This document shows, piece after piece, positions 49,410 through 59,203 of a DNA stretch of 64,000 nucleotides. Every line of letters starts with the position of its first letter. Positions within the stretch are counted from its first letter, which is position 1. This DNA is from Natronococcus jeotgali DSM 18795. Lineage in GTDB: Archaea; Halobacteriota; Halobacteria; Halobacteriales; Natrialbaceae. Below the pieces are notes generated by a model. It searched no databases. It was not told the origin of the DNA and saw only the letters and a list, made by a program, of their open reading frames with translations. The stretch spans positions 1-64,000 of the forward strand of contig NZ_AOIA01000162.1 of assembly GCF_000337695.1 (NCBI RefSeq). The letters are read 5' to 3'. Position numbers and translations under genes: made by a program.

Positions 49410-50594
49410 TCAGTTGACGAAGTCGATGTCGTCCTCGCCGCGAGCGCCGCCCCGACCCCGCGCCCCGGAGCCGCGTTCCGGCTGGGTCGACTCGCCGTCG
49501 CCGTTGCCGTAGATCTGGGGCGACTCGACGCCCGTGACGACGATCATCGTCCGCATGCTGCCCTCGAGGGTCTCGTCGATCGAGGTCCCCCAGATGATGC
49601 GGGCGTCGGGGTCGATGCGGTCGTAGATCTCCTCGACGACGCCTTCGGCCTCCTCGATGGACATGTCGTTGCCGCCCGTGACGTTGACCAGCGCCGAACT
49701 CGCCCCGGAGATGTCGACGTCCAAAAGCGGCGAGCGCAGCGCGGTCTTGACCGAGTCCTCGGCCTTGGCCTCGGAGTCGGACTCGCCCAGGCCGATCATC
49801 GCGACGCCGCCGCGTTCCATGACGGTGCGGACGTCGGCGAAGTCGAGGTTGACGAGGCCGGGCTTGGTGATGAGTTCGGTGATACCCTTCACCGACCGCA
49901 TCAGTACTTCGTCGCTGACCTTGAACGCCTGGCGAACCGGCAGTTTGCCGACCGAGTCCAGCAGGCGATCGTTGGGGACGACGATGACGGTGTCGGAGAC
50001 GTCCCGCAGGCGCTCGAGGCCGGCCTCGGCGTTCGTGCGGCGGACCTCTCCCTCCGCGGTGAAAGGCGTGGTGACGATCGAGATCGTGAGCGCCCCGGAC
50101 TCTCGAGCCGCCTTCGCGACGACGGGCGCCGAACCGGTACCGGTGCCCCCGCCCAGCCCCGCGGTGACGAAGACCATGTCCGACCCCTCGATCGCCCCGG
50201 AGATGTCCTCCTGGCTCTCGAGGGCGGCCTCCTCGCCGACCTGGGGGAGCGAGCCGGCGCCGCGACCGCCCGTCTTGTCCTCGCCCATCAGGATCTTGGT
50301 GTCGGCTTCGATCTCCACGAGGTGCTGGACGTCGGTGTTCGCGGCGACGAGTTTGGCCCCGTGGATCCCCTCCTCGTGCATCCGGTTGACGGTGTTGCCG
50401 CCGGCGCCGCCGCAGCCGACGACCGTGATGTCGGTCTGGAGATCCTGCAGAACGTCCTCGAGTTCGTCGTCCGTCATCGTCCCGCTGTTGTCGGCCCCGT
50501 TCGCGCCCGACTGGCCCGACCGCGACGCGTCGGCGGGGACGTCCCCCTCCGCGGTCTCGGCCTCGTCGATCGCGTCTTCGATGAGAGAGTCCAT
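49410..50594 (-). CDS. ftsZ1: Cell division protein FtsZ, type 1
   Basis: A 394-residue tubulin-like GTPase. GTP-binding: [15 protein letters not shown], the tubulin signature [11 protein letters not shown], and VVPNDRLLD; the T7 loop [11 protein letters not shown] carries the catalytic Asp. The start [13 protein letters not shown] and the end peptide EDDIDFVN are those of haloarchaeal FtsZ1. FtsZ1 builds the division ring scaffold together with FtsZ2 (encoded elsewhere). The N-terminal ~50 residues and the Gly/Arg-rich C-terminal linker are disordered. Confidence 0.95.
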   Translation of the reverse strand: MDSLIEDAIDEAETAEGDVPADASRSGQSGANGADNSGTMTDDELEDVLQDLQTDITVVGCGGAGGNTVNRMHEEGIHGAKLVAANTDVQHLVEIEADTKILMGEDKTGGRGAGSLPQVGEEAALESQEDISGAIEGSDMVFVTAGLGGGTGTGSAPVVAKAARESGALTISIVTTPFTAEGEVRRTNAEAGLERLRDVSDTVIVVPNDRLLDSVGKLPVRQAFKVSDEVLMRSVKGITELITKPGLVNLDFADVRTVMERGGVAMIGLGESDSEAKAEDSVKTALRSPLLDVDISGASSALVNVTGGNDMSIEEAEGVVEEIYDRIDPDARIIWGTSIDETLEGSMRTMIVVTGVESPQIYGNGDGESTQPERGSGARGRGGARGEDDIDFVN

Positions 50595-50751
50595 TCCTGG
50601 GAGCCTGTAGTAGATGGAGCATAATTACCTTTCCCCTACACGTCAGCCGCCCGGAGGCGGGATAACGCGGGGTTACGTGTCGGAACTCGAGAACCGACCG
50701 ATCGCGGGGCGGGGCGGAACAATCGGGGACTTCCCTCCGGGATCGAACCGG

Positions 50752-52071
50752 TCAGAACTCGAACCGGCGGTCCCGCTCGCGGTGGACGGCGTCGGGGTCG
50801 ATCCGCTCGCCGTCGACGGTCACCGCCTCCCCGTCCGCGAGCGCGCCGAACGCCGGCCCCTCCGGAACCCCGAGGGTCCGGGCGAGGTCGGGATCGAACG
50901 CCAGCTCCTCGACGACGACGGCGTCGTCCTCGAGGGCGACGCGCTCGAACTTCGCCTCGAGAACGTCGGCGACGGCCTCGATAAGCTCCCGTTTCGTCCC
51001 GGAGTCGGGGAGGGCGACGCGGCTCCCGACGCGGCTGCCGGCGTTTTCGGTCTCGAAGGCGACGGCGTGGCGTTCGACCAGCTCCCGGACCCGGTCGGGG
51101 TCGATCCCCTGGGCGGTCTCGAGCAGGTCGGCCGGGAGTTCGCGGACGACGAAGGAGACCTCGCGACGGTCGCCGAAGCGAACGCCGTCCTCGACGCGGC
51201 CCAGTTCGTCCTCGACGGCGCCGACGAGTTCGAGCGGGCGGTCGCCGACCGCGCGCAGCCAGGTCTCGCCGACGATCCTGCGGTCGAGGTCGTCGAGGAC
51301 GTCCTCGAGGACGGGCCACTCGCCGTCGAGCACCGCCAGTTCGGCGCGGCTCGCCTCGAAGGCGCGCTCGATCACCTCGCGGTGGCTCTCGGGGTGGCCC
51401 ATCGACTCGAGGGCCCAGTCGGCGGCGGCGTGGCCGACCGCCCACTCGGTCTCCTCGACGATCCGCTGGAAGCGAGGCGCGTAGTGGTTGCCCCCGAAGC
51501 CGACGACCTGCCGATCGCGGTGAGCGTCGACTCCGCGGAGCTCGAGGATCGCTCGCGCGACGGCCGCGGCGCCGTCGGGATCGGTCCACTGGGGTTCGTC
51601 GCTGCCCAGCTCCGCAAAGAGCGACGGACAGCCGACGTCGCTGGGGCCGTGGTGGGTACACTCCATCCCGACGTCGTACCCCTCGGGCGCGTGGGTCTCG
51701 AAGGCCTCGAGCAGTCGCGCGAGGGCGTTCGGACAGGCCTCGGCGAGGGAGTCGTCATCGCCGCCGAACTCCGCGGCGCCGAAACTTCCCGTGAAGTGGC
51801 CCGTCAGCAGGGCGCCCGTGTCGCCCGAGTGCCGGGAGGCGAAGACCAGCAGCTCGGGGTCGCAGTCGAAGGCCTCGGCGGGGCGTTCGAGCTCGAGGTG
51901 GAGGTCGTCGAACGAGCGCAACTCGGCGTCCTCGAGGCGGTAGTACGTGCCGCCGCCGTCGCCCGCGGGGCGGGCGTCGTCCTCGCGTTCGGTCCAGTCG
52001 GCGAGCTCCCGGAGCCGCTCGCAGACGTGGACGGAGGCGCTGTCGGCGCGGCTCTCGACGATTGCGATCAC
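50752..52071 (-). CDS. dtdA: D-aminoacyl-tRNA deacylase
   Basis: A 439-residue archaeal DtdA/GEK1-type enzyme that frees tRNA from D-amino acids. Family features are the start MIAIVESRADSASVHVCERL, LLVFASRHSGDTGALLTGHFTGSF, MECTHHGPSDVGCPSLF and VGFGGNHYAPRFQRI with the metal-binding His residues. The C-terminal ~170 residues are the haloarchaeal extension (LPADLLETAQGI...). Convergence-free, on the minus strand 157 bases before ftsZ1, with its own promoter. Confidence 0.92.
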   Translation of the reverse strand: MIAIVESRADSASVHVCERLRELADWTEREDDARPAGDGGGTYYRLEDAELRSFDDLHLELERPAEAFDCDPELLVFASRHSGDTGALLTGHFTGSFGAAEFGGDDDSLAEACPNALARLLEAFETHAPEGYDVGMECTHHGPSDVGCPSLFAELGSDEPQWTDPDGAAAVARAILELRGVDAHRDRQVVGFGGNHYAPRFQRIVEETEWAVGHAAADWALESMGHPESHREVIERAFEASRAELAVLDGEWPVLEDVLDDLDRRIVGETWLRAVGDRPLELVGAVEDELGRVEDGVRFGDRREVSFVVRELPADLLETAQGIDPDRVRELVERHAVAFETENAGSRVGSRVALPDSGTKRELIEAVADVLEAKFERVALEDDAVVVEELAFDPDLARTLGVPEGPAFGALADGEAVTVDGERIDPDAVHRERDRRFEF

Positions 52072-52127
52072 GACGAACGCTCGGGGACGGCGCCTCGAAT
52101 ACTCTCCGTTTTCGTTCCGGAAACGCG

Positions 52128-52595
52128 TCAGTCGGAGGCGACCGGCCGATCCGGGCCGGCCGTCGCGGACGGCAACAGGCCGACGTAGTCGTCGAGATCC
52201 AGCGCGAACTCGCGGTCGCCCGTCGGCTCGATCCAGCTGAACTCGAACTCGGAGCCGTGCTCGTCCCCGCCGTCCCGGACCGTGTGCGTCCAGCTGTCCC
52301 GGGGCTCGTGGACGGTCGCGTGGAAGAAGTGACGGACGTAGTACTTCGGCGGAGACGGGCGTCGCACCCAGATGTCCGTCGTGAGGTGCTCGGCACCCTG
52401 CAGCGTCATCAGACCGCTCTCCTCGCGTACCTCGCGGAACAGCCCCTCTCGAGGGGATTCGTTACCCTCGAGGGTCCCCTTCGGGATCTGCAGACCCTCG
52501 TGTCCCGGGCCTTCGAAGACGAGTAACTCGCCCGTCTCCCGGGTGATGTACGCGCAGGCCTTCCCGACGTACGTGGTTTCTTCCGGTTCGATCAT
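52128..52595 (-). CDS. Nudix hydrolase
   Basis: A 155-residue Nudix-fold protein. The Nudix box reads GTLEGNESPREGLFREVREESGL, with the usual E residues; before it LQIPKG replaces the common WxFPKG. The remaining sequence (KYYVRHFFHATVHEPRDSWTHTV) is typical of bacterial/archaeal Nudix proteins of unknown substrate. Start ATG 52595 with ACTTTACG about 27 bases upstream. Confidence 0.88.
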   Translation of the reverse strand: MIEPEETTYVGKACAYITRETGELLVFEGPGHEGLQIPKGTLEGNESPREGLFREVREESGLMTLQGAEHLTTDIWVRRPSPPKYYVRHFFHATVHEPRDSWTHTVRDGGDEHGSEFEFSWIEPTGDREFALDLDDYVGLLPSATAGPDRPVASD

Positions 52596-52647
52596 ACGTT
52601 TCGTACAGCGGGTATCCCGTAAAGTCCACTCCCAAATCCTTTGGGTT

Positions 52648-53592
52648 CTACGGGACGAGCAGGTAGACGAATCCGAGGTAGGCCGCGAGGAGGGTGGCGC
52701 CGTCGAGCCGGGTGAGGCGGCGGCCATACCCCATCATTCCGATCAGGACGACGGTAAACCCCACCAGTACCGGGATCTCGAACCGGATCGTGCTCGCGGC
52801 GACCTCGATCGGCGTGATCAGGGCGACGATCCCGAGCACCGCGAGGACGTTGTAGATGTTCGAGCCGACGACGTTGCCGACGGCGAACTCGGTCTGTCCG
52901 CGCAGGGCCCCGATCGCGGAGGCGGCCAGCTCCGGCAGCGAGGTGCCAAGCGCCAGCACCGTGAGCCCGACGAACAGCTCCGAGAAGCCGAAGGCGAGCA
53001 GGAGGTCGGTCCCGCCGGAGACGAGCCACCGCGAGCCGACCACCAGCGCGAGCAGTCCCCCGCCGACGAGCGCGACGTCTCGAACCGAGACGCCGCCGCT
53101 GGATTCGGGCGTCTCCTCGGCCGGCATCGGGTCGGCGTTGACGTAGTACAGCAAGTAGGCGGTGAAGCCGGCGAGCACCAGCAGGAAGATCGCCCCCTCG
53201 AGCCGGCCGATCCGTCCGTTCGCGCCGAAGGCGACGAGCAACAGCGCCGCGATCGCCATGAACGGAACGTGGCGTTTCATCACGATCTCGCCGACCGACA
53301 GCGGCTTGATGAGCGCGGAGACGCCCAGTACTAGCCCCACGTTAGCGATGTTCGAACCGACGACCGCGCCCAGCCCGATGTCGGTCGAGACGTCGAGGGC
53401 GCCGATCGTGGCGACGAACAGCTCGGGGGCGGTCGTCGCGAACGCGATCACGGTGACGCCGACGGTCGCGGCGCGGAGGCCGATCCCGAGCGCGAGGCGG
53501 CCGGCCCCGGCGACCAGCAACTCGGCTCCGGCGTACAGCGCGACGATCCCGGCGCCCAACAGGAGCAGCGAGAATCCGGTTTCCGACAGCAT
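52648..53592 (-). CDS. Sodium/calcium exchanger family protein (YrbG type)
   Basis: A 314-residue membrane protein of the CaCA family with about ten helices and the duplicated alpha motifs: [14 protein letters not shown] + [14 protein letters not shown] in the first half, [15 protein letters not shown] + [14 protein letters not shown] in the second, each with the key Glu. Exchanges Ca2+ (or another cation) for Na+. ATG 53592 is fixed by the box at 53615-53623; the longer frame to 53664 is Arg-rich and lies in the promoter. Confidence 0.93.
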   Translation of the reverse strand: MLSETGFSLLLLGAGIVALYAGAELLVAGAGRLALGIGLRAATVGVTVIAFATTAPELFVATIGALDVSTDIGLGAVVGSNIANVGLVLGVSALIKPLSVGEIVMKRHVPFMAIAALLLVAFGANGRIGRLEGAIFLLVLAGFTAYLLYYVNADPMPAEETPESSGGVSVRDVALVGGGLLALVVGSRWLVSGGTDLLLAFGFSELFVGLTVLALGTSLPELAASAIGALRGQTEFAVGNVVGSNIYNVLAVLGIVALITPIEVAASTIRFEIPVLVGFTVVLIGMMGYGRRLTRLDGATLLAAYLGFVYLLVP

Positions 53593-53614
53593 GGCGACCG
53601 CTACTCGAGAACGC

Positions 53615-53623
53615 CGTATAAGC
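53615..53623 (-). promoter_or_regulatory. TATA box of the exchanger gene
   Basis: Minus strand GCTTATACG centred 27 bases before ATG 53592. It lies in the 103-base space shared with the divergent aroE promoter (CGGTTATCC, ~27 bases before 53696). Confidence 0.65.
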
Positions 53624-53695
53624 GACCCGGAACCCGCCCGGCGGAAACGCTGCCGGAGTCGCACCGGTTATCCCCGCCGCGCGGCGAGTGATCCC

Positions 53696-54496
53696 ATGGA
53701 CGTGTACGGACTGCTCGGCAACCCGGTCGGCCACTCGCTGTCGCCGCCGATGCACGAGGCGGCCTACGACGAACTCGCGCTCGAGGCACGCTACGTCACC
53801 TTCGAGCCCGCTCCGGACGAACTCGAGGCGGCGATCCGCGGCGCCGGCGCGCTTGGCATTCGCGGGCTGAACGTGACGATCCCGTTCAAGCGGGACGTCC
53901 TCGAGTTCGTCGAGCCCGACGAGCTGGCGAGTCGGATCGGCGCGGCGAACACGATCGACTTCTCGGGCGCGGAGCCGACCGGCCACAACACCGACGCCGC
54001 CGGGGCCCTGCGGGCGCTGCGGGACCACGGCGTCGCCCTCGAAGGCGCCGACGCCCTCGTGGTGGGCGCCGGCGGCGCCGGGCGTGCGATCTCGTTCGGG
54101 CTCGCCGACGCCGGGGCCGCGGTGACGATCGCCAACCGGACCGCCTCGACGGCCCGCGAACTCGCCGCCGAGGTTCCCGGCGCCGACGGACGCGGTCTCG
54201 AGGACCTCGAGGACGCCGTCGACGACGCCGACGTTCTGGTCAACGCGACGAGCGTCGGGATGGAGGAGGACGCGACGCCGGTGCCGTCCGAGGTCCTCCA
54301 CGGCGAGCTGGCCGTGCTCGACGCGGTGTACCGCCCCCTCGAGACGCGCCTGCTGCGGGACGCGGCCGCCGCCGGGGCGACGACCGTCGACGGCGCCTGG
54401 ATGCTGCTGTACCAGGGTGTCGAGGCGTTCGAGCTGTGGACGGATCGAACCGCCCCCGTCGACGAGATGAACGAGGCGCTTCGCTCGCGGCTGTAG
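53696..54496 (+). CDS. aroE: Shikimate dehydrogenase
   Basis: A 266-residue NADP-dependent enzyme of the shikimate pathway. Substrate motif [17 protein letters not shown], the catalytic Lys in [12 protein letters not shown], Asp in [17 protein letters not shown]-binding [15 protein letters not shown] with NRTAS following (basic, favouring NADP), and closing [17 protein letters not shown]. Divergent from the exchanger gene. Confidence 0.96.
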   Translation: MDVYGLLGNPVGHSLSPPMHEAAYDELALEARYVTFEPAPDELEAAIRGAGALGIRGLNVTIPFKRDVLEFVEPDELASRIGAANTIDFSGAEPTGHNTDAAGALRALRDHGVALEGADALVVGAGGAGRAISFGLADAGAAVTIANRTASTARELAAEVPGADGRGLEDLEDAVDDADVLVNATSVGMEEDATPVPSEVLHGELAVLDAVYRPLETRLLRDAAAAGATTVDGAWMLLYQGVEAFELWTDRTAPVDEMNEALRSRL

Positions 54497-54572
54497 GCCT
54501 CGAGCGCCGAACCTGTCGTTCAGCTCGGGTATCAGGCGAATTTAAGTGGTGGGAGTCGACTATATCCAGCTA

Positions 54573-55286
54573 ATGGCAATCCTCCAAAAGCTGAAGTCGC
54601 TGTTGGGGTTCGACGACTCCGACTCGGAGCGCGGGGACGCCCGGGACGTCGGGGTAACGGTCGAACGAGAGCGCGGGGCCGACCCCAACGAGGAGTCGGC
54701 GGCCGCCGAAACCGCGGCCGCGGCCTCGACCGGGTCGATGACCGACGTCAACGACGCCCCGCACGCGGCGGCGGAGCCGGCCGAGGCGACGGGGCCCGAC
54801 CAGTCCGACGCGGCGCCGACCGAATCGAAGGTGCCCGCCGAGGAGGACGTCCACGACGAGGAGTTCGTCGACGACGCCGAGCCGGAGGCCGGGGGCGTCG
54901 AACTCGAGGATCCGTCCGACTCGGTCGAGTCGGCCGACACGGACGAGAACGGAGCCGAGACCGAACCGGCGAGCGAGCCCGAGACGGTCGACGACTCCAC
55001 CCCCGAGAGCGGGGACGCGCTCGAGGAGGCCGAGGACGCGACAGCGACCGACGGGGAGGAGTCGTCGGCCGAAAGCGACGAGGCCGACGGCGAGCCGTCC
55101 GATACCCCCGACGAACCGGTCGACGTCATCAAGGGGATCGGTCCCGCCTACGCGGATCGGCTGGCCGACGCCGGCGTCGAAACCGTCGCCGAACTCGCCG
55201 ACGCCGACGCGGGCCGTCTCGAGTCCGAGACCGACATCTCCGAGAAGCGCATCCAGGGCTGGATCGACCGCGCGAAGGTCCGCTAA
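54573..55286 (+). CDS. Helix-hairpin-helix protein with long acidic linker
   Basis: A 237-residue protein. N-terminal amphipathic helix [15 protein letters not shown], then ~155 residues of low-complexity acidic sequence (D, E, S, A), then a C-terminal HhH pair [34 protein letters not shown]. The HhH is of the kind that binds DNA non-specifically; the acidic linker would keep it away from the anchor helix. Similar proteins occur next to aro/pab genes in haloarchaea, but the role is unknown. Start ATG 54573 with GAATTTAAG about 27 bases upstream. Confidence 0.8.
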   Translation: MAILQKLKSLLGFDDSDSERGDARDVGVTVERERGADPNEESAAAETAAAASTGSMTDVNDAPHAAAEPAEATGPDQSDAAPTESKVPAEEDVHDEEFVDDAEPEAGGVELEDPSDSVESADTDENGAETEPASEPETVDDSTPESGDALEEAEDATATDGEESSAESDEADGEPSDTPDEPVDVIKGIGPAYADRLADAGVETVAELADADAGRLESETDISEKRIQGWIDRAKVR

Positions 55287-55333
55287 CCCGACCGAACCGT
55301 ACACTGATTAGGCCGACGCCCCTCTTCGGGCGT

Positions 55334-56959
55334 ATGAGCGATCCGCGCGTCGAGACGGCTGCCGATGCCTTTCGCGCCGCCGCCCGCGACGGGCTCGAGG
55401 ACGGCTCGACCGTCCGCGCGCCCGTGGTCGTCCGTCTCCCCGTCTCCGATCCCTTTCTCGCGTACCGCCGGGCCCGCGACGGCCCCGGCGGCGTCTACCT
55501 CGAAACCACCGGCGGCCAGCCCGGCTGGGGGTACTTCGGCACCGACCCCGTCGACGGGCTCACCGTCGGCCCCGACGCCGTCGGGCCGGCCGACGGCCAG
55601 TCGCCGACGCTCGCCGCCCTCGAGGGCGTCCTCGCGGGCGAGGCGCTCGCCCGCGGCGAGTGTTCGATCCCCTACCCCTGTGGCGCCGTCGGCTGGCTCT
55701 CCTACGATATCGCCCGCGAGCTCGAGGCCCTTCCCGAGTCGGCCGTCGACGACCGCGGGCTGCCCCGCCTCGAGGTCGGCGTCTACGACCGACTGGCGGC
55801 CTGGGAGGAGCCGACCCCCGACGACGGACCGACCGACCTCCGGATCGCGGCCTGTCCGCGCGTCGAGTCCGACGAGGACCTCGCGGACGCCTACGACCGG
55901 GGCCGGGAGCGAGCCCTCGAGCTCGCCCGGGCGTGTCTCGAGGGCGATCCCGCGGTCGGTGCCCCGCCCGCCGCGACCGACGAGGCGACCTTCGAGAGCG
56001 ACTGCGGCCGCGAGGCCTTCGCCGACCGCGTGCGGCGGGTCAAGGAGTACGTCCGGGCCGGCGACACCTTCCAGGCGAACGTCTCCCAGCGGCTGGTTGC
56101 ACCCGCAGCAGTTCATCCCGTCGCGGCCTACGACGCCCTGCGACGGGTGAATCCGGCGCCGTACTCGGCGCTGCTCGAGTTCCGCAGCGCCGACCTGGTG
56201 AGCGCGAGCCCCGAACTGCTGCTCGAGCGCGGGGGGCCACGCCCCCCGGAGTCGGCGAGCGGACGGCGAGGCGGTGGAATCGCCTCGAACGAGACGGCCT
56301 CGCCGTCTCGCAGTCCGCGAGAGCGCGATGGGGATTTCCTCCGAACCGAGCCGATCGCCGGCACTCGGCCGCGCGGAGAGACCCCGGAGGAGGACGAGGC
56401 TCTCGAGGCCGACCTCCTGACCGACGAGAAAGAACGCGCCGAGCACGCGATGCTGGTCGACCTGGAGCGCAACGACCTCGGGAAGGTAAGCGAGTACGGC
56501 AGCGTCGCCGTCGAGGAGTACCGCCGCGTCGATCGCTACTCGGAAGTGATGCACCTGGTCTCGAACGTCACCGGGCGGCTCCGTTCGGACCTGACCCTCG
56601 CGGACGCGATCGCCGCCGCGTTCCCGGGGGGGACGATCACGGGCGCGCCCAAACCCCGGACGATGGAGATCATCGACGAGCTCGAGGCGACCCGACGCGG
56701 CCCCTACACCGGCAGCGTCGGGATCTTCGGCTTCGACGGGCGGGCGACGTTGAACATCGTCATCCGAACGCTCGTCCGCCAGGCCGAGGAGTACCACCTC
56801 CGGGTCGGCGCGGGGATCGTCCACGACTCGGATCCCGACGGCGAGTACGACGAGACCCTCGCCAAGGGACGGGCGCTGATCGCCGCCATCGACGACGCGC
56901 TCGGGGAACGGGCCGGAATGGGCCTCGAGTCGACGGATGGGGGTGGCGGGGATGACTGA
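55334..56959 (+). CDS. pabB: Aminodeoxychorismate synthase component I (PabB/TrpE family)
   Basis: A 541-residue chorismate-binding enzyme. Conserved parts: [110 protein letters not shown] and [24 protein letters not shown]. About 35 residues (~300-334) are inserted between LLERGG and FLRTEP; relatives go straight from one to the other. The gene trio with a TrpG-like glutaminase and a class IV aminotransferase indicates 4-aminobenzoate synthesis rather than tryptophan. It overlaps the next gene by eight bases. Confidence 0.85.
   Translation: MSDPRVETAADAFRAAARDGLEDGSTVRAPVVVRLPVSDPFLAYRRARDGPGGVYLETTGGQPGWGYFGTDPVDGLTVGPDAVGPADGQSPTLAALEGVLAGEALARGECSIPYPCGAVGWLSYDIARELEALPESAVDDRGLPRLEVGVYDRLAAWEEPTPDDGPTDLRIAACPRVESDEDLADAYDRGRERALELARACLEGDPAVGAPPAATDEATFESDCGREAFADRVRRVKEYVRAGDTFQANVSQRLVAPAAVHPVAAYDALRRVNPAPYSALLEFRSADLVSASPELLLERGGPRPPESASGRRGGGIASNETASPSRSPRERDGDFLRTEPIAGTRPRGETPEEDEALEADLLTDEKERAEHAMLVDLERNDLGKVSEYGSVAVEEYRRVDRYSEVMHLVSNVTGRLRSDLTLADAIAAAFPGGTITGAPKPRTMEIIDELEATRRGPYTGSVGIFGFDGRATLNIVIRTLVRQAEEYHLRVGAGIVHDSDPDGEYDETLAKGRALIAAIDDALGERAGMGLESTDGGGGDD
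56231..56335 (+). repeat. Palindrome-rich in-frame insertion inside pabB
   Basis: Between the codons for LLERGG and FLRTEP lie about 105 bases that break into inverted repeats: GGGGGGC-CAC-GCCCCCC (56231-56247), GAGGCG...CGCCTC (56268-56286), ACGGCGAGGC (56263-56272) with GCCTCGCCGT (56297-56306), and outer arms GCGGAC (56259-56264) with GTCCGC (56313-56318). The frame stays open. The Ser/Arg/Pro-rich peptide made is unlike haloarchaeal protein in general. Confidence 0.65.
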
Positions 56960-57644
56960 GCGCACGAGAATATTGGTCGTGGACAACTACGATTCGTTCG
57001 CCTACAACCTCGTCCAGTACGTCGGCGAGGCCGTCGCTTCGACGGCCCCCACGACGGCGTCGCAGGACGAGGACGCCGTTCTCGTCAGACGAAACGACGA
57101 GATCGACCTCGAGGGCGTCCGCGAGCTGGATCCGACGGGGATCGTCGTCTCGCCGGGGCCGGGCACCCCTCAGGAGGCGGGGATCTCGATCCCGCTGTTC
57201 GCCGAGACCGAGTACCCCATCCTCGGGGTCTGTCTGGGCCACCAGGCGCTGTGTGCCGCGGCGGGCGCGCCAGTCGAACGCGCGCCCCACGTCGTCCACG
57301 GCAAGCCCTCGCGGATCTCCCACGACGGCGCAGGACTGTTCGACGGGCTCCCCGAGCGGTTCCAGGTCGGCCGCTATCACTCGCTTTCGGTCGAGCGCGA
57401 GGACCTGCCCGACAGCCTCGCGGAGACGGCCCGGACCGCCGACGAGCGAAGCGTCCTGATGGCCGTCCGCCACCGCGAGAAACCCCACCTGGGCGTACAG
57501 TTCCACCCCGAAAGCATCCTCACGCGGGATTCCGAAGAGGACGACGGCGGGGAGATCTCGCTGTCAGTCGGCAAGCGGATGATCGAGAACTTCTGTCGGT
57601 TCGCCGCCGCGCGCGAACGGTCCGGCTCGCGGGGCCAGCGATGA
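56952..57644 (+). CDS. pabA: Aminodeoxychorismate synthase component II (glutamine amidotransferase)
   Basis: A 230-residue class I glutaminase. [18 protein letters not shown] opening, [11 protein letters not shown], nucleophile Cys in [10 protein letters not shown], and the His-Glu pair in VQFHPESIL. Between residues ~30 and 45 is a short insert ([15 protein letters not shown]). It feeds ammonia to the component I protein. Start ATG 56952 overlaps the pabB stop as ATGACTGA; end overlaps the next gene (ATGA). Confidence 0.9.
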   Translation: MTERTRILVVDNYDSFAYNLVQYVGEAVASTAPTTASQDEDAVLVRRNDEIDLEGVRELDPTGIVVSPGPGTPQEAGISIPLFAETEYPILGVCLGHQALCAAAGAPVERAPHVVHGKPSRISHDGAGLFDGLPERFQVGRYHSLSVEREDLPDSLAETARTADERSVLMAVRHREKPHLGVQFHPESILTRDSEEDDGGEISLSVGKRMIENFCRFAAARERSGSRGQR

Positions 57645-58510
57645 GCGACCGTCTCTACCACATCGACGGCGAACTCGTTCCCGCCGCGGAGGCGACCGTC
57701 AGCGTCGACGACCGGGGGTTCCGGTACGGCGACGCCGCCTTCGAGACCCTGCGAGCCTACGGCGGCCGCGTCCTCGAGTGGGCGGCCCACCGCGAGCGCC
57801 TCGCGGGGACCTGCGACGCCCTCGCCCTCGAGCACCGCCTTTCGGGGAGCGAACTCCGAACTCGGATCGACGAGACGCTGGCGGCCAACGACCTCGCGGA
57901 CGCCTACGTCCGGCTGTCGATCACCCGCGGCGTCCAGCCCGGGAAGCTGACCCCCCGGCCATCGGTCGAGCCGACGGTCGTCGTCTACGCGAAACCGCTC
58001 CCCCGCGGCGGGCTCGAGGGCGACCCCGTCTGGGACGAGCCCGCGACGGTCCGCAGCGTCGAGACGAGACGGATCCCCGACGCGGCACTGCCCGCCGGAG
58101 CGAAAACGCACAACTACCTCAACGGGATCCTCGCGCGGGCGGAACTCGAGGACGGGGTCGACGAGGCCCTGCTGTCGACGGTCGAGGGGGCGGTCGCCGA
58201 GGGCGCCACCAGCAACCTGTTTTTCGTCCGTGAGGGCCGACTCCGCACGCCGACGACCGACGCCGACGTCTTGCCCGGGATTACCCGGGAAACCGTCCTC
58301 GAGCTGGCCCGGGAGGCGGGAATCGACGTCGAGACGGGGCGGTACGAACTCGCCGACGTCCTCGGAGCCGACGAGGCCTTCCTCACCAACCGCACCTGGG
58401 AGCTGCGACCGATCGACGTCCTCGACGGGGCCGAACTCGGAGGCGGCCCGGTGACCGAACGACTCTCGAGGCTGTACGACGAGCGCGTCGAGGAACGCTG
58501 TTATCGATAG
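57641..58510 (+). CDS. pabC: Aminotransferase class IV, probable aminodeoxychorismate lyase
   Basis: A 289-residue fold-IV PLP enzyme. SVDDRGFRYGDAAFETLRAYGG at the start, PLP Lys in GAKTHNYLNGILARAEL, ATSNLFFVREGRL and LPGITRETVLELAREAGI. It could be a 4-amino-4-deoxychorismate lyase (PabC) or a branched-chain/D-amino acid aminotransferase; the pabBA context favours PabC. ATGA overlap with pabA. Confidence 0.85.
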   Translation: MSDRLYHIDGELVPAAEATVSVDDRGFRYGDAAFETLRAYGGRVLEWAAHRERLAGTCDALALEHRLSGSELRTRIDETLAANDLADAYVRLSITRGVQPGKLTPRPSVEPTVVVYAKPLPRGGLEGDPVWDEPATVRSVETRRIPDAALPAGAKTHNYLNGILARAELEDGVDEALLSTVEGAVAEGATSNLFFVREGRLRTPTTDADVLPGITRETVLELAREAGIDVETGRYELADVLGADEAFLTNRTWELRPIDVLDGAELGGGPVTERLSRLYDERVEERCYR

Positions 58511-58607
58511 GTCGATTCCCGATTTCCTCGTCCCGTCACGGGCGCCGATCGGAAAAAACACCGTATATGTAGGGTTTGCGCGTGAATTCGCATCCCCAAC
58601 GAATAGT

Positions 58608-58757
58608 ATGACGGAGATCGGTCTTCCAAAACGATCCGATGAGATGCTATCGTGTCCTACCGAACGCGACGTATCGGGAGCGACCCCCGGAGACGCGCGA
58701 TCCGTTCGACCGACAGCGGGACCGCTCTCGAGAACGCAATCGAGTGCGGAGGAGTGA
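58608..58757 (+). CDS. Candidate 49-residue protein upstream of an unknown gene
   Basis: An open frame of 49 codons (MTEIGLPKRSDEMLSCPTER..., ending QSSAEE) with a TATATG element at 58564-58569, roughly 40 bases before its ATG. It stops eight bases before the ATG of the next gene and its last codons, GGAGGAGTGAGG, contain the ribosome-binding site of that gene, so the two look translationally linked. No family recognised; could be a leader peptide or small protein, or a chance frame. Confidence 0.4.
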   Translation: MTEIGLPKRSDEMLSCPTERDVSGATPGDARSVRPTAGPLSRTQSSAEE

Positions 58758-58765
58758 GGCGCGCG

Positions 58766-59101
58766 ATGAGTGAGGCCGACATTCCGCACAGACGCGTCCA
58801 GCGGGACGATCCGGTGCCGGAAGTGATCTGGTGTCTCGTCGACGCGACGGGGGAAAACCGGATAGCCGGAACGTTTCTCACCCGCAAGGCCGCGAAGGAG
58901 GTTGGCGTCGAGGAGGCGAAAGCGCGGGACCTGACCACGGAGGACTTTCCGGTCGTCGCGGTCCACTACAAGGATCTTCACGACCTCTACAGGGCGCTCG
59001 AAGGGGGGATCCGCGACGACGTCCTCGTTCCCACGTCGGACGGGTTCCAGGAGTTTCGCGCGTACATGGAGTCGGACGAGACGGGCGGTTCGAACGCGTA
59101 G
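58766..59101 (+). CDS. Conserved haloarchaeal protein of unknown function
   Basis: A 111-residue acidic protein starting MSEADIPHRRVQRDDPVPEVIWCLVDATGENRIAGTFLTRKAAKEVGVEEAKARDLT. It has alternating strands and helices and a final EFRAYMESDETGG tail; no family recognised. The start ATG 58766 is preceded by GGAGTGAGG at the normal spacing, and the longer frame to 58652 has no support. Operon with the small candidate gene before it. Confidence 0.65.
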   Translation: MSEADIPHRRVQRDDPVPEVIWCLVDATGENRIAGTFLTRKAAKEVGVEEAKARDLTTEDFPVVAVHYKDLHDLYRALEGGIRDDVLVPTSDGFQEFRAYMESDETGGSNA

Positions 59102-59203
59102 CCGATCGCGTCCGAACGGTGGCTCGACGGCCCGAGTTTCGGCGACGGATCGAGACGAGGCGATCGTTCCGACCGACGGTCCGCCCCGCTGGAGCGGGGC
59201 CGC

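Noticed and set aside
50614-52188. 524-codon plus-strand frame opposite dtdA
   Set aside because: The sense frame encodes a complete DtdA; the antisense protein shows no motif.
56231-56335. Intein or intron inside pabB
   Set aside because: Only about 35 residues, without splice-domain motifs, and the frame is simply continuous.
55334-57644. trpE-trpG of tryptophan synthesis
   Set aside because: The third gene is a class IV aminotransferase and no other trp gene is near, so pabB-pabA is more likely, though not proven.
57377-58981. 534-codon minus-strand frame opposite pabC
   Set aside because: The plus-strand pabA and pabC reading frames contain all catalytic motifs; this is a shadow.
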